A DNA stretch of 64,000 bases from Antarctobacter heliothermus (GTDB lineage Bacteria; Pseudomonadota; Alphaproteobacteria; Rhodobacterales; Rhodobacteraceae). The notes under the pieces are model-generated. The model was not told where the DNA came from. It searched no databases and saw nothing but the letters and a program-made list of their open reading frames with translations. Numbering within the stretch: the first letter of the stretch is position 1; each line of letters opens with the position of its first letter. Positions 35,729 through 44,638 of this stretch are shown here, piece by piece. The stretch lies in contig NZ_CP022540.1 of assembly GCF_002237555.1 (NCBI RefSeq), positions 3,105,001-3,169,000 of the forward strand. Reading direction: 5' to 3'. Made by a program: the position numbers and the translations under genes.

Positions 35729-36949
35729 ATGGCAGAGCGTTTCACCGGCAGTTTCACCCAGCAAGAATCCATCCCCGAAGAGGCGATCGCCGCAGCGGTC
35801 GAGGTCATGCGGGGTGGGCGTCTGCACCGCTACAACACGCTTGCCGGAGAAACGGCAGAGACCGCCTTGCTGGAGCAGGAGTTTGCGGCACTGACCGGCG
35901 CGCGGTTCTGCGTCGCGGTGGCGTCGGGCGGCTATGCGCTTGGCTGTGCGTTGCGCGCGGTAGGCGTGCAGCCGGGTGAGACGGTGTTGACCAATGCCTT
36001 TACGCTGGCACCCGTGCCGGGGGCTATTGCGGGCATCGGTGCGGTGCCAGTCTTTGTCGGCGTGACAGAGGATCTGGTGATCGACCTGGATGATCTGGCG
36101 GCCAAGGCAGACAGCGCAGACGGTGCAAAGGTCCTGATGCTGTCGCACATGCGAGGCCATTTGTGCGATATGGACCGGCTGATGCAGATCTGTGACGACG
36201 CCGGAATCACGGTGATTGAGGATTGCGCCCACACTATGGGGGCCGCGTGGAACGGCGTGCCCTCTGGGCGTCAGGGGGCCGTGGGCTGCTATTCAATGCA
36301 GACTTACAAACACGTCAATTCGGGTGAGGGTGGTCTGCTGATCACCGATGACGAGGACATCGCTGCCCGTGCCATCATGCTGTCAGGATCGTATATGCTC
36401 TATGACCGGCATCTGGCGGCCCCCGCGCCTGAGGTCTTTGAACGGGTGAAATATATCACGCCGAACATTTCAGGCCGAATGGATAACTTGCGCGCCGCGA
36501 TCCTGCGACCTCAGTTGCGCGCGCTGAACGCGCAGGTGGACCGCTGGAATGACCGCTACGCAGTTGTCGAACAGGGGCTACGCGGCACGCCGGGGCTGCG
36601 CCTGACAGAACGGCCAGAGGCCGAGCGCTTTGTCGGCTCGTCGATCCAGTTCCTGTTGCTGGACTGGACCCGGGACGCGGTGCAGGAGGTGTTGGCCCGT
36701 TGTGCTGCACGCGGTGTCGAATTGAAGTGGTTTGGCGGCGTGGAACCGGCAGGCTTTACCTCGCGCTATGACAGTTGGCGGTATGCCCCGTCGCAGCCGA
36801 TGCCGTCCAGCGACCGCGTGCTGCGCGGGATCGTCGATATGCGCCTGCCGCTGACCTTCAGCCTTGAGGATTGCGCGCTGATCGCCCGGATCATCCGGGC
36901 CGAAGTCAGCGCTGTTTTTCAGGCGACGCCGCCAGTGCAGGCTGGTTAA
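35729..36949 (+). CDS. DegT/DnrJ/EryC1-family aminotransferase
   Basis: A 406-residue PLP-dependent sugar aminotransferase-like enzyme. The PLP lysine is in MQTYKHVNSGEGGLL, the Asp that holds the pyridine ring is in VIEDCAHTMGA, and the N-terminal region has LHRYNTLAGETAETALLEQEFA. The substrate is not evident. Glycan or lipid biosynthesis genes are not adjacent. The start at 35729 has a weak ribosome site; the upstream in-frame region to 35591 lacks family sequence. Confidence 0.85.
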   Translation: MAERFTGSFTQQESIPEEAIAAAVEVMRGGRLHRYNTLAGETAETALLEQEFAALTGARFCVAVASGGYALGCALRAVGVQPGETVLTNAFTLAPVPGAIAGIGAVPVFVGVTEDLVIDLDDLAAKADSADGAKVLMLSHMRGHLCDMDRLMQICDDAGITVIEDCAHTMGAAWNGVPSGRQGAVGCYSMQTYKHVNSGEGGLLITDDEDIAARAIMLSGSYMLYDRHLAAPAPEVFERVKYITPNISGRMDNLRAAILRPQLRALNAQVDRWNDRYAVVEQGLRGTPGLRLTERPEAERFVGSSIQFLLLDWTRDAVQEVLARCAARGVELKWFGGVEPAGFTSRYDSWRYAPSQPMPSSDRVLRGIVDMRLPLTFSLEDCALIARIIRAEVSAVFQATPPVQAG

Positions 36950-37001
36950 ATTCCTTATCATGAACCGTCTTGCGCCGGGTCCACGGACAGGCGTAGACCG
37001 A

Positions 37002-38609
37002 TCAGATCAACGCATGTTTGCGCAATTGCTGGACCAGCGGCGTCAACTTGGATTCGTATCGCTGCCATATTGCGTCAGCGCCGGTCTGGATACCCTCGCG
37101 CACTTGCAGCGCGCTTGCGGTCACCACGGCGCGGTCGCTGTTGGCAAAGTCCACGCAAGCGGGATCGGGCGGTAGTCCAAGCCCCGCCAACAACGCCTGA
37201 ACGGTGGTGTCCGGATTTTGGGTCAGGGTGCCATAGTCAAGCCGCTGGATCGCGACGCCTGCATCCTCCCAAAACCCGATCATCTGGCGGTAGAGTGCCA
37301 TGGCGTCGGCAATGTCGCGCAGGTCATAGGCAAACCCGTTGCCAGTCCGCACGAAACATTGCCGAAATATGGACCAGCCAAGCGCGCGCGGCTCTCTGTG
37401 CAGGGCGACAATCCGGGTGCCGGGGATCAGTTTGGCCAAATAGCCAGCCAGCACAAAATTGAGCGGCATCTTGTCGACCACAAAAGGGCGGCCCTTTGCG
37501 TGGGTGCGCAAAACCGCCAGATACGCGTCGCGGACCTCTGAAAGGGTGCTTTCTGTCGGCGGGGCGTCGTTGCGCAGGAGCGGCAAAAGGCGGCTCCGCA
37601 GGAAGGTCAGCTCGCCCGCGGCGGCAACCTGAGGATGCGCGGCAAGGATGCTTTCGGTCAAGGTGGTGCCGGAACGGGGCAAGCCGCAAACAAGGATCGG
37701 CAGCGGGCCAGGCGGTGTCGTCTCAGGCGAGCGTACGGTGGCAAACGCGGCACGCACCCGTGCGCCGTCTTCAATATCTTGGGTGGCGTCCAGACTGTGC
37801 AGCTTTTTCTTGAGCGCGTTGCCACGGGCGAAATGGTCAAAAGCCTTGTCGATCAAATCGAGATCGTCAAAGGCCTTACCAAGTGCAAAGTGGAGTTCCA
37901 GCTCTTCTGCGGGTGTCAGGCCCTGGGCTTTCAACAGGCGCAGCATCCGTTTCAGGTGCTTGTCCTGCCTGTCAGTATAGGGGTGCAATTCGGCAAAGCC
38001 GCGATGCGCCGCGCCGTTTTTCGGCTGAAGCTCTGCCAGACGGGCGAACCGCGCACGCGCCATTTCGCGCTCTCCGCGGATCAGTGCCGAAACAGCCCCC
38101 ATGCGCTGCGCCAAAGGATCATCGACAAGCGCCTCTGCAGCTCGTTGCGCCGGTGCGCCCATCGCCTCATACGCGCCCAGTTCATACAGCGAAAGCGCCA
38201 GTTCCCGGTAAAGCGAGGGCCGCTCTGGCGCGCGGATCAGTGCCGCCTGCGCCGCATCCCGCGCGGCGGAGAACCGCCTTCCGGCGTTAAATGCCAGCGC
38301 CATCGCCTCATGCGGGATCGCGGCGTGCGGATGGCGCGCGGCCAGACTGCGTGCCAGCGTCAATGTCGCGTCCAGACGGCGCGCATTCAACAGGGACGAA
38401 AGCCGCTTTGCCTCTTGCGCGGGAAGGGGCTGCTGCAAGAGGGCGGGCATCGAGCGGGTGAACAACCGGTGCCGCAGGGCGAACACCTCAGGCGCGCAAC
38501 TCCAGCGTTCTGGCAACTCGTCCAGAAGCGATTGAGCGGCGTCAAAGTCCTTGCTGTCGATCAGGGCTGTCGCCCGCTGAATCGTGTCGGTGTAACTGTT
38601 TAAGAGCAT
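37002..38609 (-). CDS. TPR-containing sulfotransferase
   Basis: A 535-residue two-part protein. The first about 300 residues are helical TPR-like repeats (LARSLAARHPHAAIPHEAMALAFNAGR, RELALSLYELGAYEAM, HFALGKAFDDLDLIDKAFDHFARGN). The rest is a sulfotransferase domain: the 5'-PSB loop is VCGLPRSGTTLTESILAAHP, and PFVVDKMPLNF and VALHREPRALGWSIF follow. It may modify a protein or glycan. It converges with the aminotransferase gene. Confidence 0.88.
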   Translation of the reverse strand: MLLNSYTDTIQRATALIDSKDFDAAQSLLDELPERWSCAPEVFALRHRLFTRSMPALLQQPLPAQEAKRLSSLLNARRLDATLTLARSLAARHPHAAIPHEAMALAFNAGRRFSAARDAAQAALIRAPERPSLYRELALSLYELGAYEAMGAPAQRAAEALVDDPLAQRMGAVSALIRGEREMARARFARLAELQPKNGAAHRGFAELHPYTDRQDKHLKRMLRLLKAQGLTPAEELELHFALGKAFDDLDLIDKAFDHFARGNALKKKLHSLDATQDIEDGARVRAAFATVRSPETTPPGPLPILVCGLPRSGTTLTESILAAHPQVAAAGELTFLRSRLLPLLRNDAPPTESTLSEVRDAYLAVLRTHAKGRPFVVDKMPLNFVLAGYLAKLIPGTRIVALHREPRALGWSIFRQCFVRTGNGFAYDLRDIADAMALYRQMIGFWEDAGVAIQRLDYGTLTQNPDTTVQALLAGLGLPPDPACVDFANSDRAVVTASALQVREGIQTGADAIWQRYESKLTPLVQQLRKHALI

Positions 38610-38694
38610 GCTGAATTCTGTTGGTTCGACCTCGATATGGGCGCGCGGGCCGGGTGTTCCAAGGGGGCTATGGCGCGTGATTTGCGCAAAACCA

Positions 38695-38723
38695 TTGACC
38701 CGACTCGCTGCGCCGCGTTAAAT
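38695..38723 (+). promoter_or_regulatory. ivd promoter
   Basis: TTGACC (38695-38700), a 17-base spacer and TTAAAT (38718-38723) make a good sigma70 promoter 33 bases before the ivd start. A TGAAC-AAGC-GTTCA dyad overlaps its -10 and start region. Confidence 0.65.
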
Positions 38724-38736
38724 GAACAAGCGTTCA
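38723..38736. promoter_or_regulatory. TGAAC-N4-GTTCA operator-like dyad before ivd
   Basis: A perfect 5-bp inverted repeat with a 4-base spacer located at the -10/+1 region of the ivd promoter. The placement predicts repression. Such TGAAC/GTTCA dyads are typical of TetR-family sites in fatty and branched-chain acid catabolism, but the regulator is not in this window. Confidence 0.55.
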
Positions 38737-38755
38737 ATACTTGGGAGGGACGGGC

Positions 38756-39919
38756 GTGTTCACGGCATCTATGAATTTCGACCTCGGCGAAGACGTAAAC
38801 AGCTTGCGCGAGATGGTTCACAAATGGTCGCAAGAACGGGTCAAACCGATGGCCGCCGCGATTGATCGCACCAACGAATTTCCGCCGGAGTTGTGGCGCG
38901 AAATGGGGGAGCTCGGCCTGTTGGGTGTGACCGTGCCAGAGGAATACGGCGGCGCAGGCATGAGCTATCTGGCGCATACCGTCGCTGTCGAAGAGATCGC
39001 GCGCGCCTCTGCCAGCGTGTCGCTGTCCTACGGGGCGCATTCCAACCTTTGCGTGAACCAGATCAAATTGAACGGCACCGATGCGCAGCGACAGAAATAC
39101 TTGCCGGGCCTGATCTCGGGCGAACATGTCGGCGCATTGGCGATGTCCGAACCGGGGGCCGGATCGGACGTTGTCAGCATGAAACTGCGTGCCGAAAAGC
39201 GGAACGACCGCTTTGTCTTGAACGGCAACAAATACTGGATCACCAACGGGCCGGACGCCGATACGCTGGTTGTCTATGCCAAGACGGACCCAGAGGCCGG
39301 GGCCAAGGGCATTACCGCCTTCCTGATCGAGAAATCCATGACCGGGTTCAGCACCAGCCCGCATTTCGACAAACTGGGGATGCGTGGGTCGAACACGGCC
39401 GAGTTGATTTTCGAGAACGTCGAAGTCCCGTTCGAGAACATCCTTGGCGAAGAGGGCAAGGGCGTGCGCGTCCTGATGTCCGGTCTGGATTACGAACGCG
39501 TTGTGTTGGCCGGTATCGGTCTTGGCATCATGGCGGCCTGTCTGGATGAGGTCATGCCCTACATGATTGAGCGCAAGCAGTTCGGCCAGCCGATCGGAAA
39601 CTTTCAGCTGATGCAGGGCAAGATCGCCGATATGTACACCGCGATGAACTCGGCCCGCGCCTATGTCTATGAGGTGGCCAAGGCTTGCGACCGAGGGCAG
39701 GTCACGCGGCAGGATGCGGCGGCCTGTTGTCTCTATGCCTCGGAACAGGCGATGGTGCAGGCGCATCAGGCGGTGCAGGCGCTTGGCGGTGCGGGCTTTC
39801 TGGCCGATGCACCGGTGGCGCGGCTGTTCCGCGATGCCAAGCTGATGGAGATCGGTGCCGGCACGTCGGAAATTCGGCGCATGTTGGTGGGCCGCGAGTT
39901 GATGGGGGCGATGGCATGA
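38756..39919 (+). CDS. ivd: Isovaleryl-CoA dehydrogenase
   Basis: Oxidises isovaleryl-CoA to 3-methylcrotonyl-CoA in leucine breakdown; FAD enzyme of the acyl-CoA dehydrogenase family, 387 residues. The catalytic Glu (E247 in DYERVVLAG) is at the position typical of isovaleryl- rather than short-chain dehydrogenases. Other landmarks are [15 protein letters not shown] and [18 protein letters not shown]. The GTG at 38756 has GGGAGGGA at a good distance and gives [13 protein letters not shown]; an ATG five codons later is an alternative. It is the first gene of the liu cluster. Confidence 0.96.
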   Translation: MFTASMNFDLGEDVNSLREMVHKWSQERVKPMAAAIDRTNEFPPELWREMGELGLLGVTVPEEYGGAGMSYLAHTVAVEEIARASASVSLSYGAHSNLCVNQIKLNGTDAQRQKYLPGLISGEHVGALAMSEPGAGSDVVSMKLRAEKRNDRFVLNGNKYWITNGPDADTLVVYAKTDPEAGAKGITAFLIEKSMTGFSTSPHFDKLGMRGSNTAELIFENVEVPFENILGEEGKGVRVLMSGLDYERVVLAGIGLGIMAACLDEVMPYMIERKQFGQPIGNFQLMQGKIADMYTAMNSARAYVYEVAKACDRGQVTRQDAAACCLYASEQAMVQAHQAVQALGGAGFLADAPVARLFRDAKLMEIGAGTSEIRRMLVGRELMGAMA

Positions 39920-39947
39920 ACAGCGCCCCGCACCCGCGCTAGCCGCG

Positions 39948-40265
39948 ATGCCGCGCTGGGTCTGGTTTCTGCCGGTCGGTGGCCTTGTGTTGCTTAGCGC
40001 GATCATCGGGTTCCGGCTGGGCTGGCTGGATGTCCATCTGGACGAAAGCACCGCGATCGAGGCCTACGCCAAGCGCTACATGCGCGACAGCGGTTCGCCG
40101 GTAGCCGATTGTACCGGCATTCCCGGACAGGAAGTCTGGCTGGTGGTGCATTGCGGTGCAGGGTGGGAATACCACGTCAATCGTTTTGGTGGCCTGAAAC
40201 ATGTGTTCCGCCCGGGCGAGCACGGCGATAGGCTGCAACGGTCAACAGGGAGGCCACGGACATGA
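39948..40265 (+). CDS. Small membrane protein in the liu cluster
   Basis: A 105-residue protein with one N-terminal TM helix (about 3-23, WVWFLPVGGLVLLSAIIGFRL) and a soluble C-terminal part with two Cys (DCTGIPG and VHCGAG), possibly a disulfide. No domain recognised. It lies 28 bases after ivd and overlaps the next gene (ATGA), so it is part of the operon. Confidence 0.7.
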   Translation: MPRWVWFLPVGGLVLLSAIIGFRLGWLDVHLDESTAIEAYAKRYMRDSGSPVADCTGIPGQEVWLVVHCGAGWEYHVNRFGGLKHVFRPGEHGDRLQRSTGRPRT

Positions 40266-40978
40266 GCGATTTTGTAGGTTTGAACGCGTTGTTCATCAAC
40301 ACCTCGCTGAAACGCGAGGGCGGGCAAAGCCACACACGGTTGCTGATGGAGGCATCGGCAAGCATCATGGAAAAGAATGGCGTCGCGGTCGAGCATGTCC
40401 ACATGCTGGATCATCAGGTGCCCCCCGGGGTCTATCCCGACATGAGCGAACACGGCTGGGACCGCGACGACTGGCCGAAGTTGTGGAAAAAAGTGCTGGC
40501 GGCGCGCATTCTGGTGATCGGGACGCCGCTGTGGCTGGGCGAGGAAAGCTCGGTCTGCCGTGTGTTGATCGAACGGCTGTACGGCATGTCCGGAGAGCTG
40601 AACGACAAGGGCCAATCGATCTATTACGGCAAGGTGGGTGGCTGCGTCATCACTGGCAACGAGGACGGCATCAAGCACGCGGCCATGACCATCGGCTACG
40701 CGCTGAGCCATCTGGGCTATACCATCCCGCCGCAGGCCGATTGCGGCTGGATCGGCGAGGCCGGGCCGGGCCCGTCTTATGGCGACGAGGTGGACGGCGC
40801 GCGGGTGGGCTTTGACAACGATTTCACCCGGCGCAACACCACAATCATGACGTGGAACCTGATGCATCTGGCGAAGATGCTGCAGGACGCGGGTGGCTAC
40901 CCCGATAAGGGCAACAACCGGCGCGCCTTTGAGGCCGGGTGCCGCTTTGATTATGAAAACCCGGACTACCGGTCCTGA
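40262..40978 (+). CDS. Flavodoxin-fold NAD(P)H-dependent reductase
   Basis: A 238-residue flavodoxin-fold (NADPH-dependent FMN reductase-like) protein. Diagnostic sequences are LFINTSLKREGGQSHTRLLME, then ILVIGTPLWLGEESSVCR (the phosphate/flavin loop) and GKVGGCVITGNEDGIKHAAM. It is expected to bind FMN. In this cluster it could recycle electrons or reduce a quinone; the exact role is unknown. ATGA overlap with the previous gene. Confidence 0.8.
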   Translation: MSDFVGLNALFINTSLKREGGQSHTRLLMEASASIMEKNGVAVEHVHMLDHQVPPGVYPDMSEHGWDRDDWPKLWKKVLAARILVIGTPLWLGEESSVCRVLIERLYGMSGELNDKGQSIYYGKVGGCVITGNEDGIKHAAMTIGYALSHLGYTIPPQADCGWIGEAGPGPSYGDEVDGARVGFDNDFTRRNTTIMTWNLMHLAKMLQDAGGYPDKGNNRRAFEAGCRFDYENPDYRS

Positions 40979-40979
40979 G

Positions 40980-42521
40980 ATGCTGGCGCCGGCCTGTTCA
41001 TATGAGGCACTTGTCGCCGGGTTTCGCTGGGACATCCCGGCGCGGCTGAACATGGCCGAGCAGGCCTGTGACGGCTGGGCGCGGCGTGAACCGGATCGTG
41101 TGGCGATTATCGACCACGCCAGCGGGGCGGGCGTGACCTATGCCGAACTGGCACTTCTGTCGCGGCGGGTGCAGGCAGCGCTGGTGGCGCGCTGCGTGGG
41201 GCCGGGTGATCGGGTGGGCGTGCTGCTCAGCCAGTCGCCGCAGTGTGCTGCCGCCCATCTGGCCTGTTGGCGGATGGGGGCGATCTCTGTCCCGCTGTTC
41301 ATGCTGTTTCGTGAGGATGCCCTTCGCGCGCGGCTCACTGATTGCGGCGCGCGTGTGGTGGTCACGGACGACGAGGGCGCGGGTATGCTGGCGCCTTTTG
41401 ATTTGGACGTTCTATGCGAGCGTGATCTGCCCGCTGACGGTGCAGTGGGCCCGGCGGTTGAGACCGGTCCGGACACGCCAGCGGTGCTGATCTATACCTC
41501 CGGCACCACCGGCAAGGCCAAGGGGGCCTTGCATGGGCACCGCGTCCTGACCGGACATTTACCGGGCGTCGAGATGAGCCATGATTTCTTGGGCCAGCCG
41601 AGTGATGTTCTATGGACACCTGCCGACTGGGCCTGGATCGGTGGTCTGTTCGACGTTTTGATGCCGGGGCTTGCGCTGGGGGTGCCGGTTGTCGCCGCCC
41701 GGATGCGGCGGTTTGATCTGGATGACTGCGCAAGGATCGTCCTGGAACACTCTGTTCGGAATGTGTTTTTCCCACCCACAGCCTTGCGGATGATGAAGGC
41801 GGCGGACATGCGTTTGCAGGGTTTGCGTTCTGTCGCCAGTGGCGGTGAACCGCTGGGCGCGGAAATGCTGATCTGGGGGCGCGATGCCTTTGGCGTCACC
41901 ATCAATGAGTTCTACGGCCAGACCGAATGTAACATGGTGGCCAGCTCCTGCAGCGCGCTGTTCGACGCGCGCCCCGGCTGCCTTGGCCGCGCGGTGCCGG
42001 GGTTTGACGTGGCGGTGATCGACGCGGCGGGGCAGGTCACCGATGGTGAGGGCGACATCGCCGTGCGGCGCGGTTGTGCCTCGATGATGCTGGAGTACTG
42101 GCAGAACCCGCAGGCGACGGCGGACAAGTTTCGCGGTGCCTGGCTGGTGACCGGGGATCGCGGCGTCGTAGAAGATGGGTTCATCCGCTTTGTTGGCCGT
42201 GAGGATGACGTGATCACCTCTGCCGGTTACCGCATCGGACCCGCCGAGATCGAGGATTGCCTGCTGACCCATCCCGGCGTGGCGACGGTGGGTGTGGTGG
42301 GCAAACCTGACGCCCTGCGCACCGAGATCGTCAAGGCCTATGTGGTCCCGAAAAGCGGGGTGACAATAGCGGCGGAGGAGCTTCAGTCATGGGTGAAGGA
42401 ACGGCTGGCAAGTTATTCCTATCCAAGGGAAATCACCTTTGTCGAGGCTCTGCCTATGACGGTCACCGGCAAGGTGATCCGCAAAGAACTCAAGGCCAAG
42501 GCGGCGGCGGAGACGACATGA
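40980..42521 (+). CDS. Acyl-CoA synthetase (medium-chain/ACSM-like)
   Basis: An AMP-forming acyl-CoA ligase, 513 residues. Motifs are YTSGTTGKAKGALHGH (ATP loop), GVTINEFYGQTECN, the hinge SAGYRIGPAEIEDCLL and the C-terminal catalytic Lys in MTVTGKVIRKELK. The position in the liu cluster suggests activation of isovalerate or a related branched acid, but the fold alone does not show this. The start at 40980 follows the previous stop directly. Confidence 0.88.
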   Translation: MLAPACSYEALVAGFRWDIPARLNMAEQACDGWARREPDRVAIIDHASGAGVTYAELALLSRRVQAALVARCVGPGDRVGVLLSQSPQCAAAHLACWRMGAISVPLFMLFREDALRARLTDCGARVVVTDDEGAGMLAPFDLDVLCERDLPADGAVGPAVETGPDTPAVLIYTSGTTGKAKGALHGHRVLTGHLPGVEMSHDFLGQPSDVLWTPADWAWIGGLFDVLMPGLALGVPVVAARMRRFDLDDCARIVLEHSVRNVFFPPTALRMMKAADMRLQGLRSVASGGEPLGAEMLIWGRDAFGVTINEFYGQTECNMVASSCSALFDARPGCLGRAVPGFDVAVIDAAGQVTDGEGDIAVRRGCASMMLEYWQNPQATADKFRGAWLVTGDRGVVEDGFIRFVGREDDVITSAGYRIGPAEIEDCLLTHPGVATVGVVGKPDALRTEIVKAYVVPKSGVTIAAEELQSWVKERLASYSYPREITFVEALPMTVTGKVIRKELKAKAAAETT

Positions 42522-42565
42522 AACAGCCCATCTGCGAGATGAATAACAAGGGGTCGAGGACATGA
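42518..42565 (+). CDS. Candidate 15-residue coupling ORF before mccB
   Basis: ATG at 42518 overlaps the acyl-CoA synthetase stop, and the TGA at 42563-42565 overlaps the mccB ATG (42562). The encoded peptide [15 protein letters not shown] has no recognised role. It may carry ribosomes from one gene to the next. No own ribosome site is visible, so this is speculative. Confidence 0.25.
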   Translation: MKQPICEMNNKGSRT

Positions 42566-44160
42566 AACTGCAATCCCAGGTGCTGACAGCGGGAGAGGCT
42601 TTTGCCGCGAACCGCAAAGCCCATCTTGACGCTTTGGCGCAGATTGAGGCCGCAGCGGCACAGGCCGCGGCGGGCGGCGGCCAGAAATCCCGCGACCGGC
42701 ATGTGAGCCGGGGCAAGATGCTGCCGCGTGAGCGGGTGACAAACCTGCTGGACCCGGGCTCGCCGTTTCTGGAGGTCGGCGCAACGGCGGCGCATGGCAT
42801 GTACGACGGGGCCGCGCCCTGTGCGGGTGTGATCGCGGGGATCGGGGTGGTCGAGGGGCGGCAGGTCATGGTGGTCTGCAATGACGCCACCGTGAAGGGC
42901 GGCACTTACTACCCGATGACGGTCAAGAAACACCTGCGCGCGCAAGAGATCGCTGAAGAAAACCATCTGCCCTGCGTCTATTTGGTAGATAGCGGCGGGG
43001 CGAACCTGCCCAATCAGGACGAGGTGTTTCCGGATCGCGACCACTTTGGCCGGATCTTTTACAATCAGGCACGGATGTCGGCCAAGGGCATTGCGCAGAT
43101 CGCCGTGGTGATGGGGTCGTGTACGGCGGGCGGGGCCTATGTGCCCGCGATGTCGGACGTGTCGATCATCGTCAAGGAACAGGGCACGATCTTTCTGGCC
43201 GGTCCGCCACTGGTCAAGGCGGCGACGGGCGAAGTGGTCACCGCCGAGGATCTGGGGGGCGGAGACGTCCACACGCGCCTGTCCGGTGTGGCGGATTACC
43301 TTGCCGAGGATGACGCCCACGCGCTGGCGCTGGCGCGGCGCGCGGTCGGCTCACTTGGCGGCAGCAGGGCGGACCTGTCGATGATCGGCGAGGCCCCCGC
43401 CTATGACCCCGACGAATTGCTGGGTGTCGTGCCTGCCGACCTGCGCACGCCTTACGACATCCGCGAGGTGATCGCGCGGCTGGTTGACGGCTCTTACTTT
43501 GACGAGTTCAAACCCCGCTTCGGCGAGACCTTGGTTTGCGGATTTGCCAAGGTGCACGGCATGGACGTCGGAATCGTCGCCAACAACGGTGTGCTGTTCA
43601 GCGAGAGCGCATCAAAGGGCGCGCATTTCGTCGAGTTGTGCTCGGCGCGCAAAATCCCCTTGGTGTTCCTGCAAAATATCACCGGCTTTATGGTCGGTCG
43701 GAAATACGAAAACGAGGGCATCGCGCGGCACGGGGCCAAGATGGTGACCGCCGTGGCAAGCACATCCGTTCCCAAGGTCACGATGCTGGTGGGCGGCTCT
43801 TTCGGCGCGGGCAACTACGGCATGGCAGGACGGAGCTATCAGCCACGTTTCCTGTGGACATGGCCCAACAGCCGCATCTCCGTCATGGGCGGACCGCAGG
43901 CGGCAGGGGTTCTGGCGACGGTGAAACGCGACGCGATTGAACGGTCGGGTGGCACTTGGTCGGCTGAGGAAGAGGCGGCATTCAAACAACCGACGCTGGA
44001 TATGTTCGAAGAGCAGTCGCACCCGCTTTATGCTTCGGCGCGGCTTTGGGATGACGGCATCGTCGATCCGCGCAAGTCGCGCAGCGTGCTGGCGCTTAGC
44101 CTGCGGGCGGCGCTGAACGCGCCAATCGAGGACACGCGCTTTGGCGTGTTTCGGATGTGA
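42562..44160 (+). CDS. mccB: 3-Methylcrotonyl-CoA carboxylase, beta (carboxyltransferase) subunit
   Basis: The carboxyltransferase half of methylcrotonyl-CoA carboxylase, 532 residues. Typical segments are REAGN-terminal-like [16 protein letters not shown], then [61 protein letters not shown] and the C-terminal carboxyl-transfer region with [20 protein letters not shown]. Together with mccA it converts 3-methylcrotonyl-CoA to 3-methylglutaconyl-CoA. The gene order mccB-ASCH-mccA is unusual because of the inserted gene. Confidence 0.96.
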   Translation: MKLQSQVLTAGEAFAANRKAHLDALAQIEAAAAQAAAGGGQKSRDRHVSRGKMLPRERVTNLLDPGSPFLEVGATAAHGMYDGAAPCAGVIAGIGVVEGRQVMVVCNDATVKGGTYYPMTVKKHLRAQEIAEENHLPCVYLVDSGGANLPNQDEVFPDRDHFGRIFYNQARMSAKGIAQIAVVMGSCTAGGAYVPAMSDVSIIVKEQGTIFLAGPPLVKAATGEVVTAEDLGGGDVHTRLSGVADYLAEDDAHALALARRAVGSLGGSRADLSMIGEAPAYDPDELLGVVPADLRTPYDIREVIARLVDGSYFDEFKPRFGETLVCGFAKVHGMDVGIVANNGVLFSESASKGAHFVELCSARKIPLVFLQNITGFMVGRKYENEGIARHGAKMVTAVASTSVPKVTMLVGGSFGAGNYGMAGRSYQPRFLWTWPNSRISVMGGPQAAGVLATVKRDAIERSGGTWSAEEEAAFKQPTLDMFEEQSHPLYASARLWDDGIVDPRKSRSVLALSLRAALNAPIEDTRFGVFRM

Positions 44161-44188
44161 AGGCGGACGTCATGAAGGAGACCATCAG

Positions 44189-44614
44189 ATGAGCGCGCAA
44201 ACGCTGCAACAGATCATCGACGAGAACCCCGAGGCAGAGACCTTTCGCTATGGGGATACGCCGCAACTGAGTGCTCAGATTCTGGCGCTGGTCCGGTCGG
44301 GCAAGAAAACTGCCACCGTCGAGGCGATGCGCGTCTTTGGCAAGGGCGGCGATGGCGATGCGCTGCCGGTTGTGGGGCGGCGCGACGTGGCGCTGAACTG
44401 GGACGGCACGCCCGCCCTGATGGTCGAAACGGTCGAGGTGACCACCCGGCGTTTTGACGAGATGGATGAGGCATTTGTCGCGAAGCAGGGAGAGTTCCGC
44501 GACCTTGCGCATTGGCGCAAGAGCTACCGCGCGTATTTCTCGCGCAATGGGGGCGTGTCCGAGGACATGGAGATCGTCTGTGAGCGGTTTCGCGTGGTGG
44601 AGGATTATGCATGA
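44189..44614 (+). CDS. ASCH-domain protein between mccB and mccA
   Basis: A 141-residue ASCH-fold protein (TPQLSAQILALVRSGKKTATVEAM; DLAHWRKSYRAYF). ASCH domains are PUA-like beta-barrels that bind RNA or act on modified cytidine nucleosides. Why one sits in a leucine pathway operon is not known. The ATG at 44189 follows ATCAG; GAAGGAGACC is nearby. It is 24 bases before mccA. Confidence 0.85.
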   Translation: MSAQTLQQIIDENPEAETFRYGDTPQLSAQILALVRSGKKTATVEAMRVFGKGGDGDALPVVGRRDVALNWDGTPALMVETVEVTTRRFDEMDEAFVAKQGEFRDLAHWRKSYRAYFSRNGGVSEDMEIVCERFRVVEDYA

Positions 44615-44638
44615 CGGCGCTTTGGGGGAGGAAAAACC

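Noticed and set aside
35615..36232. Long N-terminal extension of the MmgE/PrpD frame on the - strand
   Set aside because: The extra 206 residues lie opposite the DegT aminotransferase gene, are not like the family and have a composition of a shadow frame. The start at 35614 fits the family.
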